A stretch of DNA of 5,047 nt from an uncultured Pseudomonadota bacterium (GTDB taxonomy: Bacteria > Pseudomonadota > Alphaproteobacteria > RUG11792): NCBI GenBank assembly GCA_902773285.1, contig CACYDS010000001.1, forward strand, positions 1 to 5,047. The letters run 5' to 3'. The translations under genes were made by a program, and so were the position numbers. Positions 1-5,047 of this stretch are shown piece after piece. Each line of letters begins with the position of its first letter. The stretch's first letter is position 1. The notes beneath the pieces are model-generated. The model made no database searches. It was not told where the DNA came from and saw only the letters and a program-made list of their open reading frames with translations.

Positions 1-111
1 TTCTAAAATCACGTATATCTCCGTGTGCTACTACATCACTCGAAATAGAGGCAAATATAGCTATAGTATTAACTAATAGCCCCCCCCGAATACATAACTT
101 TTATTTATCAT
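1..111 (-). pseudogene. Start of a frame-interrupted gene for a putative secreted or membrane protein (partial)
   Basis: This is a minus-strand gene start that leaves the window at base 1. An ATG at 111..109 has a good ribosome site (GGAG, six bases upstream) and reads MINKSYVFGGGY before a TAG at 75..73. A second in-frame ATG lies at 123..121. The break falls directly after a run of eight G. The other frame past the run (79 down to 2) is open for all 26 codons and begins LLVNTIAIFASISSDVVAHG. With nine (or six) G the two parts would join: a lysine/asparagine-containing start, a hydrophobic core and a VVA that could be a signal-peptidase site, followed by a polar HGDIRDF. The open part has no ATG, GTG or TTG of its own. 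I do not recognise the family. It may be a phase-variable gene in the off state, a decaying gene, or a sequencing error in the homopolymer. Confidence 0.55.
80..87. repeat. Homopolymer tract C8 (G8 on the minus strand)
   Basis: Eight consecutive C on the plus strand stand out in an AT-rich setting. Read on the minus strand they lie about eight codons after a plausible start codon and exactly where two open frames must be joined. G/C runs of this length are well-known slippage sites in phase-variable genes of other bacteria. Whether this one varies cannot be told from a single sequence. Confidence 0.9.
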
Positions 112-279
112 CTTCTTCTCCATTATAAAAAACCACTGGGAACAATCCCACTTAATAAATAGATTACCACAGTTTGGGGGCGTGCGCAAATTATCTCCAG
201 CTATTAAATGATACTGTGACTGTCAAGGTCAGCGCCTGAATGGCTCTGAGCATATGCATACCTGGACAGGCCAATGGGC

Positions 280-312
280 GCGATGTGGTAAGATATAAAC
301 ATACCACATCGC
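280..312. repeat. Perfect 11-bp inverted repeat with 11-nt spacer
   Basis: GCGATGTGGTA (280-290) is followed, after 11 bases, by its exact complement TACCACATCGC (302-312). Arm centres are about 22 bp apart, or two helical turns, which would suit a dimeric DNA-binding protein. As RNA it would be a stable hairpin. No T-run follows on either strand, so it is not a standard intrinsic terminator. It ends 23 bases before the proposed mipZ -35 box. Confidence 0.85.
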
Positions 313-335
313 ACCCTATTTATTCAGTATTCTAT

Positions 336-365
336 TTGATGTTCCAAGAGGTTGAATGATAAAAT
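336..365 (+). promoter_or_regulatory. Candidate sigma-70 promoter for the mipZ cluster
   Basis: TTGATG (336-341) resembles a -35 box and TAAAAT (360-365) matches five of six bases of the -10 consensus, with an 18-bp spacer. Transcription would start near 372, giving a 5' leader of about 27 nt before the preferred mipZ ATG. It is the only reasonable promoter seen ahead of the four-gene cluster, but it was judged by eye only. Confidence 0.45.
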
Positions 366-398
366 AAGTTTGGTAGTTTCATAGTGTTCAAAGTTTTT

Positions 399-1187
399 AT
401 GACTAAAAAAATTATAGTTTTTGGAAATCAGAAAGGTGGAACCGGTAAATCAACATTGGCAATGCATCTTGTGGTTAATTTACTCCAGAAAAGTCATTCT
501 GTAGCAACAATAGATGTCGATGCTCGCCAAGGCACATTAACTAGGTATATAGAGAACAGAGAGGCTACAAAGCGCGAAAACCCGGAGATCTTAACCCCAC
601 TTCATACACCTATTTTAGAAAGCGACGCAGAAACTATTTCACAGATAGAACGAGATAATTTAAAAAAATTTACGGACCTATTAAACTCTCTTACAACGTA
701 TGACTATATCGTGATTGATACTCCTGGTAATGACAGTAGTTTGTCCAGGATAGCTCATTCATTCGCTGATGTAATCATAACGCCAATGAATGAGAGTTTT
801 ATTGATTTAGATCTATTAGTACGCATAAACGATTCAACTGAAGCAAACATTAGGCCAAGTATATATGCAGAAATGGTATGGAATCAAAAAAAAGAGAGAA
901 TTATGCGAGATAAAGGTTTAATAGACTGGATAGTTCTGGTCAACAGAATGTCCAGTGTTGCCTCAAAAAATCGAACCGAATTGGATAGAGTGTTAGTTGC
1001 ATTAGCGAAACGGATTGGCTTTAGATTGGCAAAAGGATTTAAGGAACGTGTAATTTTTAGGGAACTATTCTTATCTGGATTGACATTACTTGACCGAAAT
1101 ATCTCTACTTCACAAATGAGCCTGTCTCATATTGCTGCCAGACAAGAACTCAATGATCTTTTGAAAGCACTAAATATCGGAGAGTAA
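399..1187 (+). CDS. mipZ: MipZ, division-plane positioning ATPase (ParA/MinD superfamily)
   Basis: MipZ is a cytoplasmic P-loop ATPase that forms a gradient from ParB at the chromosome origin and inhibits FtsZ ring formation, so that division occurs away from the poles. The 262-residue product carries the deviant Walker A motif KGGTGKST (residues 12-19, signature Lys12), the Walker A' segment TIDVDARQGTLTR with Asp41, and Walker B IVIDTPG (104-110). MipZ-type stretches follow: ADVIITPMNESFIDLD (about 123-138), RIGFRLAKGFKERVIFRELF (205-224) and SHIAARQEL near the C terminus. Length is close to Caulobacter MipZ (about 277). The ATG at 399 is preferred because the family begins just before the GN-KGG loop. 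A GTG at 384 would add five residues, and neither has a strong ribosome site (only AAAG at 390-393). No parA or parB is visible here. An A8 run (886-893) is read in frame as part of Gln-Lys-Lys. Confidence 0.9.
   Translation: MTKKIIVFGNQKGGTGKSTLAMHLVVNLLQKSHSVATIDVDARQGTLTRYIENREATKRENPEILTPLHTPILESDAETISQIERDNLKKFTDLLNSLTTYDYIVIDTPGNDSSLSRIAHSFADVIITPMNESFIDLDLLVRINDSTEANIRPSIYAEMVWNQKKERIMRDKGLIDWIVLVNRMSSVASKNRTELDRVLVALAKRIGFRLAKGFKERVIFRELFLSGLTLLDRNISTSQMSLSHIAARQELNDLLKALNIGE
1179..1182 (+). promoter_or_regulatory. Ribosome binding site supporting the GTG start of the Fe-S carrier gene
   Basis: GGAG lies inside the last codons of mipZ, seven bases before the GTG at 1190. It supports that GTG as the true start and suggests that translation is coupled to mipZ, whose stop codon ends two bases before the GTG. 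Confidence 0.7.
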
Positions 1188-1189
1188 TA

Positions 1190-1537
1190 GTGGAAATATC
1201 GGCAGAAGTTGAAGAAAAAATTAAAAAAGCATTAGAGCAACACTCAGGGAAAATGCCTAGGTTAGTTTTTAAAAAAGGTGGATGCGCAGGGAATATGCTT
1301 GTTTTGTTGCTTGAAGAGCCATACACAAGTGACAAGATTGTTGAGCACAATGGGATGAAATTTGCGATAGAGAAAAATGCTATTCCGTTTGCCGACAATG
1401 TTTCAATAGAGTTAAAATCTGGACTTTGCGAGGAAATAGTTGTGAGAAATAACAATGCGCAGACATGCAAGTGCGGAAAATCGTTCAAGATACAGCAAAA
1501 TCTAGTTGCGCTTGAAGCAAAGGACACTAAAATTTAA
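1190..1537 (+). CDS. A-type iron-sulfur cluster carrier, HesB/IscA/ErpA family
   Basis: A-type carriers receive [Fe-S] clusters from a scaffold and hand them to target enzymes in the cytosol. The 115-residue product has the three family cysteines: Cys32 in GGCAGN, and Cys93 and Cys95 in TCKCGKSF near the C terminus. Their spacing resembles E. coli IscA and ErpA (first to second Cys 61 here, 64 there). Between them lies the usual V-x-x-x-G-x-K-F-x-I-x-x-x-x-x-P-F strand pattern (residues 51-67). The GTG start is favoured by GGAG seven bases upstream. The region after Cys32 is divergent: families usually read GGCSGF(K/Q)Y, here GGCAGNMLVLLL, and a 14-residue tail follows CKCGKSFKI. It directly precedes xth, and to my recollection an ErpA-type gene next to xth recurs in Alphaproteobacteria. 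ErpA is therefore the best guess within the family, but not certain enough for a symbol. Confidence 0.85.
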   Translation: MEISAEVEEKIKKALEQHSGKMPRLVFKKGGCAGNMLVLLLEEPYTSDKIVEHNGMKFAIEKNAIPFADNVSIELKSGLCEEIVVRNNNAQTCKCGKSFKIQQNLVALEAKDTKI

Positions 1538-1573
1538 ACGTTAAGTAGCTTTTAAAATAGCCCCCTGAGAACT

Positions 1574-2338
1574 ATGAGAGTTGCAACTTGGAATGTTAAT
1601 TCAGTAAGAGCCCGTGTTGAACATCTGGAACACTTCCTAAATGAAAATGATATTGATGTTGTTTTATTGCAGGAATTGAAATGTGTGAGCGAAGCATTTC
1701 CGCGAGAGTATTTCGAAGATATTGGGTACAACTGCTTAGTATATGGGCAAAAGAGCTATAACGGAGTAGCAATTCTGTCTCGATATTCAATCGAGTGTCT
1801 AAAAATTGGGAATGAAATTTTTAAAGATGATCTGCAAGCTAGATATATTGAGGCACTGGTAAATGGTTATGTCGTTGCATCTGTATATGTTCCAAATGGG
1901 CAGGATACTAGTGCTCCAGCGTACGAATATAAGTTAAGTTTTTTAAAAATTTTAGCAAACCACATCAAAGACATATCGCAAGGTGAGAAATTTATTATTG
2001 GCGGAGATTTTAACATAGCTAGGACTGATGCGGATGTTTACAACCCCAAAGCCTGGCAAGGAAAGGTATGCTGCACTAAGCGAGAGCGAGAATTATTTGA
2101 AGATCTGATAAATCTTGGATTAAGAGACGTTATGCTAGAATTTGCGAAATCGGAAAATGGGCCAATTTACACGTGGTGGGATTATCGGCATTTTGCTTTT
2201 AGGAAGAATTATGGATTACGGTTGGATTACATATTAACTACATCAAATATTGAAGTTCAAAATTGTTTTATTGATAGGTGCACGCGAGCAAAAGAGCGCC
2301 CATCAGACCACGCACCAGTTATAGTGGACGTAAAATGA
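1574..2338 (+). CDS. xth: Exodeoxyribonuclease III (AP endonuclease, ExoIII/XthA type)
   Basis: This Mg2+-dependent enzyme of base-excision repair cuts DNA 5' to abasic sites, trims blocked 3' ends and degrades duplex DNA 3'-5'. The 254-residue product belongs to the endonuclease/exonuclease/phosphatase fold and shows all its active-site blocks: Asn7 in TWNVNSVRAR, Glu34 in LLQELK, Tyr105 in SVYVPNG, Asp145 and Asn147 in GGDFNIA, TWWDYR (200-205), Asp218 in GLRLDYIL, and Asp245-His246 in PSDHAPV. Length is near E. coli ExoIII (268). The ATG at 1574 gives the standard N terminus, with a modest ribosome site (TGAGA, 1566-1570). It lies 36 nt after the Fe-S carrier gene, and its TGA overlaps the ATG of dxs. 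It is complete and shows no missing catalytic residue. Confidence 0.95.
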   Translation: MRVATWNVNSVRARVEHLEHFLNENDIDVVLLQELKCVSEAFPREYFEDIGYNCLVYGQKSYNGVAILSRYSIECLKIGNEIFKDDLQARYIEALVNGYVVASVYVPNGQDTSAPAYEYKLSFLKILANHIKDISQGEKFIIGGDFNIARTDADVYNPKAWQGKVCCTKRERELFEDLINLGLRDVMLEFAKSENGPIYTWWDYRHFAFRKNYGLRLDYILTTSNIEVQNCFIDRCTRAKERPSDHAPVIVDVK

Positions 2339-4122
2339 TCTTAGACAGCATATCAAAACCATCCGATATAAAAAAGCTAAATATTGATCAATTAACCAAG
2401 CTTTGTGCAGAGTTACGTTCAGAAATTATCAGAATAACCACAAAGAATGGAGGACATTTAGGCTCTAATTTGGGAGCAATAGAGCTTATTGTGGCAATAC
2501 ATTACGTTTTCGATATAGAAACAGACCGCCTTATATTTGATGTTGGGCATCAAGCATATGCGCACAAATTGTTAACCGGACGTCGTGAAATGATGGAAAA
2601 TTTACGAACAGAAAACGGAGCGTCAGGATTTCCGGATCCAGAAGAAAGCAAATATGATCATTTTATTGCTGGGCACGCATCAACATCCATAAGCGCATCT
2701 CTAGGAATGGCAAAAGCACGCGATTTGGACCGCGGGACTTATAAGGTGATTTCTTTTTTGGGTGATGGGTCATTAAGTGGCGGAATGGTGTATGAAGCTA
2801 TGAACAATGTTGCCGGAACAAAAAATTTTATAGTCATACTAAACGATAACCAAATGTCTATTTCTGAATCAGTTGGCGCTATGAAGTTATATTTAGCAAA
2901 ACTACTTGCCTCTCGAGGAGGACTGTCGGTACGCCGGTTAATAAGTAAATCCTTAACACTTTTGCCCAAAAAGGTTTCGCGAAAAATTGAAAATTGTGTT
3001 AAGGCTATTATTCAAGGCAATAACATATTTGAAGAATTCGGTTTCCAATATATTGGGGTTCTCGATGGTCATAATTTGGGAAAACTTATAAAATTTTTTA
3101 CGAATATTCGAGATGTAGCAACATATAAGCCAGTTTTAATACATGCAATTACACAAAAAGGAAAGGGATACGCCGAAGCTGAACGTGATGCGACAAAAAT
3201 GCACGGTGTTGATAAGTCGAAAAAGAATAAATATTCAGACGTTTTTGGAAAAACCATTGTGCAATTAGCTAAAAATGATAAGAAGATAGTATGTATTACT
3301 GCCGCCATGAAAACCGGCACTGGGCTTTCAGAATTCTCTGAAAAATTTCCCGATAGATTTTTCGATGTCGGAATTGCTGAAGGACATGCGGTAACTTTCG
3401 CTGCAGGCTTGGCAAAACAGGGATACAAACCTTTTGTTTGCATTTATTCAACTTTTTTGCAACGCGCATTTGATCAGATTTACCATGATGTTGTTCTGCA
3501 AAATTTACCGGTAAGATTTATTATCGATAAAGCTGGATTGCCCGGAACAGATGGAAAAACTCACGCAGGACTTTATGACGTATCGATGTTACAAAACTTT
3601 CTTCAATTTGTCATTATGGCGCCGTCATGTAAGGCTGAGCTTGAAAGTATGATAAAGTTCGCGTCTGATTACAATAACGCACCTGTAGCTTTAAGGTTTC
3701 CTAAATCTGAAGCGAGCGACATTTATCAAACATTCCAATTTTCACTAAAAAGCAAAGTAGTGTTAGAAGGAAACACTACACTCATAGTTTCCGTCGGAGA
3801 TATGCTTGGGACAGTTCTCCAAGCCGTCCAAATGTCAGGAAAATGCCCCACAGTTATCGATGCACGTTTTATCCAACCATTTGACTTCGAAACTTTTTAT
3901 ATATACGCCGAAAATCACGACAAAATCCTATTTATAGATGAAAGCGTTTTAGGCGGATTTGCCAGCCTAGTTATGGAAAAACTATTTGCAGATGGGAAAC
4001 AATCTTTGCTGACTAAGGTGCAGTTTATTAATGCCAGCAAATTTCATCCATCTCATACTTCGCGCAATACGCAATTATCGATTTCCGGAATGTCGGCCAC
4101 CGATATAGCAAGCTTGCTTTGA
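2335..4122 (+). CDS. dxs: 1-deoxy-D-xylulose-5-phosphate synthase (DXS)
   Basis: DXS joins pyruvate and glyceraldehyde 3-phosphate, releasing CO2, to make 1-deoxyxylulose 5-phosphate. This is the first step of the MEP isoprenoid pathway and also feeds thiamine and pyridoxal synthesis. It uses thiamine diphosphate and Mg2+. The ATG at 2335 overlaps the xth stop (ATGA), giving 595 residues. An earlier GTG (2278) lies inside xth and is not used. The N-terminal half has NGGHLGSNLG (His41), FDVGHQAYAHKLLTGRR (His72), the ThDP/Mg motif from GDG (143-145) to LNDNQMS (169-175) and SISESVG. The middle domain has Glu349 in DVGIAEGHAVTFAAG, YSTFLQRAFDQ (371-381) and THAGLYD (409-415). The C-terminal domain spans about 475-590. 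Odd points: Lys399 where E. coli has Arg420, Gly350 where AEQH is usual, PKS for PRG after Arg454, and a short linker near residue 293. It is slightly shorter than E. coli DXS (620). Confidence 0.95.
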   Translation: MILDSISKPSDIKKLNIDQLTKLCAELRSEIIRITTKNGGHLGSNLGAIELIVAIHYVFDIETDRLIFDVGHQAYAHKLLTGRREMMENLRTENGASGFPDPEESKYDHFIAGHASTSISASLGMAKARDLDRGTYKVISFLGDGSLSGGMVYEAMNNVAGTKNFIVILNDNQMSISESVGAMKLYLAKLLASRGGLSVRRLISKSLTLLPKKVSRKIENCVKAIIQGNNIFEEFGFQYIGVLDGHNLGKLIKFFTNIRDVATYKPVLIHAITQKGKGYAEAERDATKMHGVDKSKKNKYSDVFGKTIVQLAKNDKKIVCITAAMKTGTGLSEFSEKFPDRFFDVGIAEGHAVTFAAGLAKQGYKPFVCIYSTFLQRAFDQIYHDVVLQNLPVRFIIDKAGLPGTDGKTHAGLYDVSMLQNFLQFVIMAPSCKAELESMIKFASDYNNAPVALRFPKSEASDIYQTFQFSLKSKVVLEGNTTLIVSVGDMLGTVLQAVQMSGKCPTVIDARFIQPFDFETFYIYAENHDKILFIDESVLGGFASLVMEKLFADGKQSLLTKVQFINASKFHPSHTSRNTQLSISGMSATDIASLL

Positions 4123-4160
4123 TGTTTAATTTGTCATAGTATCTTTGTTTTTCTTTATTA

Positions 4161-4189
4161 TTGATTGAAAAAATCTTTGGGTTTCTACT
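4161..4189 (+). promoter_or_regulatory. Candidate promoter for the Lrp/AsnC-family gene
   Basis: TTGATT (4161-4166) and TCTACT (4184-4189) form a weak -35/-10 pair with a 17-bp spacer, in the 122-nt gap after dxs. Transcription would begin near 4196. No clear terminator for dxs is seen in this gap, so read-through into the regulator is possible. Confidence 0.35.
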
Positions 4190-4219
4190 TCTGAAATGCA
4201 AATGACGCTTGTACCATGT

Positions 4220-4225
4220 AGGAAA
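4220..4225 (+). promoter_or_regulatory. Possible ribosome binding site bearing on the regulator's start codon
   Basis: AGGAAA ends four bases before a TTG at 4230 but 19 bases before the ATG at 4245. If it is used, translation begins at the TTG with five extra residues (MFFIA). Family alignment favours the ATG, so the start remains open. Confidence 0.35.
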
Positions 4226-4244
4226 TGCCTTGTTTTTTATAGCA

Positions 4245-4721
4245 ATGAATCTTGATCGCGTAGATATGGTGATTTTGGGTAACCTTCAAAAATATGGAAG
4301 AATGTCAAATGTTCGTCTTGCAGAGGAAGCTGGGATTTCTGCTCCACCTTGTTTACGTCGATTCAAGATTATGGAACAACAGGGTTTTTTGCAGGGATAT
4401 CACGCGGTAATAAATCCTGAGCTTCTAGGTTTTACGATAAAGGCATTTTGCATTGTTTCTCTGGTGTCTCAGGCGATGGAAACAGTGAGTCATTTTTTAA
4501 AGATTGTTGAACAGGAGTGTTGTATCAGATCGTGTTTTTCAACATCTGGAAATGAAGTTTTCATACTTACAGTTGTCGCGAAAGACTTGAAATCATACGA
4601 AAAGATTCTGCACGGCACTTTGCAAAGCAGCGGTTTTGTTTCCAACATTACAAGCTACGTGCTCCTCAATAAGCATAAGGATGAGTTTGGTATACCTTTG
4701 GAAGTTTCTGGAAGATCATAG
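4245..4721 (+). CDS. Lrp/AsnC-family transcriptional regulator
   Basis: Lrp/AsnC proteins are small DNA-binding regulators that assemble as dimers to octamers, often sense amino acids, and control amino-acid metabolism or transport. From the ATG the product is 158 residues. An N-terminal winged HTH covers LDRVDMVILGNLQKYGRMS (3-21), NVRLAEEAGISAPPCLRRF (22-40) and the wing GFLQGYHAVINPELLGF (47-63). A C-terminal RAM ligand domain covers about 64-141 and includes STSGNEVFILTVVAKDLKSYEKIL (99-122). The KHKDEFGIP tail is typical of alphaproteobacterial members. The regulated genes and ligand cannot be told; the ligand-loop acidic residue of the usual GxxDYLL pattern appears as Val105 (GNEVFIL). 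The start is uncertain: TTG at 4230 has AGGAAA (4220-4225) just upstream and would add five residues, while TTG at 4209 would add twelve. It is a single gene, followed by a hairpin and then rnpB. Confidence 0.85.
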   Translation: MNLDRVDMVILGNLQKYGRMSNVRLAEEAGISAPPCLRRFKIMEQQGFLQGYHAVINPELLGFTIKAFCIVSLVSQAMETVSHFLKIVEQECCIRSCFSTSGNEVFILTVVAKDLKSYEKILHGTLQSSGFVSNITSYVLLNKHKDEFGIPLEVSGRS

Positions 4722-4755
4722 CCTGCGCGAGCTGGAGGCGTTTGGTTTGTTTTTG
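4721..4755 (+). terminator. Candidate intrinsic terminator after the Lrp/AsnC-family gene
   Basis: GCCT-GC, a GCGA tetraloop, GC, a 3-nt bulge (TGG) and AGGC form an imperfect hairpin at 4721-4739. It is followed by the T-rich stretch GTTTGGTTTGTTTTT. The hairpin starts on the last base of the stop codon. The bulge and interrupted T-run make it weaker than a textbook terminator. Confidence 0.45.
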
Positions 4756-4778
4756 GTGTTTGTTATGTCTTTTTCTGT

Positions 4779-4784
4779 TAAAAT
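4779..4784 (+). promoter_or_regulatory. Likely -10 box of the rnpB promoter
   Basis: TAAAAT matches five of six consensus bases and lies about 7 nt before the expected 5' end of the RNase P RNA. A -35 box is not clear: TTGGTG at 4753-4758 would need a 20-bp spacer and TTGTTA at 4760-4765 only 13. Confidence 0.45.
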
Positions 4785-4790
4785 GTCAGT

Positions 4791-5047
4791 GTGGCAACTG
4801 GTTGGTCGCTGAGAAGTGCAAGCATTGTTTTTGAATGCGTTTTTCAGAGGAAAGTCCGGGCTTCTTTGTAGGCAAGGTGCCGGATAACATCCGGCGTTGA
4901 AAATCGCGAGGTTTTCAGCAGGAAAAGTGCAGCAGAAAGTATACCGCCTCCATTTTAGGAGGTAAGGGTGAAAAGGTGATGGTAAGAGCTCACCGCGTTA
5001 CTGGTAACAGGAACGGCATTGTAAACTCCACCTGAAGCAAGACCAAA
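4791..5047 (+). ncRNA. rnpB: RNase P RNA, type A (3' part outside the window)
   Basis: This is the catalytic RNA of ribonuclease P, which removes 5' leaders from precursor tRNAs. Conserved blocks occur in the right order: GAGGAAAGTCCGGGC (4847-4861, 5' side of P4 and its flank), CAGAAAGTATACCGCC (4933-4948), GGTAAGGGTGAAAAGGTG (4961-4978), GGTAAGAGCTCACCGCG (4981-4997), GTAAACTCCACC (5021-5032) and AGCAAGACCAAA (5036-5047). Visible helices include GCATT/AATGC in the P3 region (about 4822-4838), GCCGGAT/ATCCGGC (4879-4895), TGAAAA/TTTTCA (4898-4917) and a short CCTCC/GGAGG P12-like stem (4947-4962). The 3' strands of P1, P2 and P4 are beyond the right edge, and roughly 100-140 nt are missing compared with E. 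coli (377 nt). The 5' end was placed from the -10 box and the P1/P2 position, and is good to a few bases only. Confidence 0.95.

Larger units (their letters stand above)
112..383. other. Intergenic region between the left-edge gene and mipZ, with a GC-rich foldable core
   Basis: No convincing gene is present on either strand. Bases 112-180 are AT-rich. They include TATAAT on the minus strand (plus 122-127), without a matching -35 box and too close to the start codon to be a normal promoter. Bases 225-290 are about 56% GC by hand count, clearly above the surroundings. They can fold: GCGCC (232-236) pairs with GGCGC (277-281), with TGGC-T-CTG (241-248) pairing with CAGGCCA (267-273) inside it. 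This fold uses bases 280-281, so it competes with the strong inverted repeat at 280-312. The stretch could be a structured leader, a small RNA or an operator region; none matches an RNA family I recognise. Confidence 0.5.

Noticed and set aside
122..150. Minus-strand TGGGA-TTGT-TCCCA hairpin followed by TTTTTT, and TATAAT at plus 122-127, as a terminator or promoter of the left-edge gene.
   Set aside because: The stem is only five pairs and is separated from the T-run by four bases. The TATAAT has no matching -35 box and would start transcription at or after the ribosome site.
221..226. TTGACA on the minus strand (perfect -35 consensus) as a promoter for the left-edge gene.
   Set aside because: No -10 box lies at 16-18 bp; the nearest candidate, TAATAG, is only 14 bp away.
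225..275. Possible 4.5S/SRP RNA or tRNA in the GC-rich intergenic stretch.
   Set aside because: The conserved SRP core (GGAAG...AGCC type) and the tRNA T-loop pattern are absent on both strands.
240..359. A 39-codon plus-strand ORF starting at ATG 240, immediately after a stop codon.
   Set aside because: It has no well-placed ribosome site, its composition follows the inverted repeat it runs through, and the product resembles nothing known to me. It is most likely a chance ORF.
1150..1527. Minus-strand 125-codon ORF opposite the Fe-S carrier gene.
   Set aside because: It is a shadow of a gene with clear family motifs on the plus strand, and its translation shows no recognisable domain. The same applies to the minus-strand ORFs inside xth (1596-1790) and dxs (2739-2969, 3069-3443).
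2278..2334. Upstream GTG extension of dxs by 19 codons.
   Set aside because: It lies wholly inside the conserved C terminus of xth (PSDHAPV). The ATG at 2335 gives the standard DXS N terminus and a typical ATGA overlap.
4107..4118. 12-bp palindrome AGCAAGCTTGCT at the end of dxs as a terminator.
   Set aside because: With a realistic loop only four base pairs form, and only a weak T-rich stretch follows. It is also part of the coding sequence.

Overview
The window most likely comes from the chromosome of an AT-rich alphaproteobacterium, possibly a host-associated lineage of the Rickettsiales/Holosporales kind. The best lineage evidence is a clear MipZ division-site ATPase, a protein typical of Alphaproteobacteria. 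An Lrp/AsnC regulator with alphaproteobacterial wording (SAPPCLRR in the HTH, KDE-GIP tail) and a type-A RNase P RNA agree with this. No tRNA, insertion sequence, CRISPR array or phage gene was found.

Layout. Bases 1-111 hold the first codons of a minus-strand gene that runs off the left edge. Its reading frame is broken by a run of eight G (C8 on the plus strand, 80-87); one extra G would join a good start codon to a signal-peptide-like sequence. Bases 112-383 are non-coding and separate this gene from the plus-strand genes. They contain a GC-rich, foldable stretch and a perfect 11-bp inverted repeat (280-312), then a plausible promoter.

Bases 399-4122 form a compact plus-strand cluster: mipZ (placement of the division plane), an A-type Fe-S carrier of the HesB/IscA/ErpA family (2-nt gap, GTG start with a good ribosome site), xth (exonuclease III, 36-nt gap) and dxs (first enzyme of the MEP isoprenoid pathway, 4-bp ATGA overlap with xth). 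The spacing suggests one transcript. The functions are housekeeping but mixed: division, Fe-S delivery, DNA repair and isoprenoid synthesis. The later MEP enzymes IspG and IspH need Fe-S clusters, a possible but unproven link between two members.

After a 122-nt gap comes a single Lrp/AsnC-family regulator with an uncertain start, followed by a terminator-like hairpin. The window ends inside rnpB, which is intact as far as it goes and lacks only its 3' part.

The most notable item is the G8 tract at the start of the secreted or membrane-protein-like gene at the left edge, a candidate phase-variable locus or a recent frameshift. Secondary items are the inverted repeat and GC-rich leader upstream of mipZ, and several unusual residues in the DXS active-site region.
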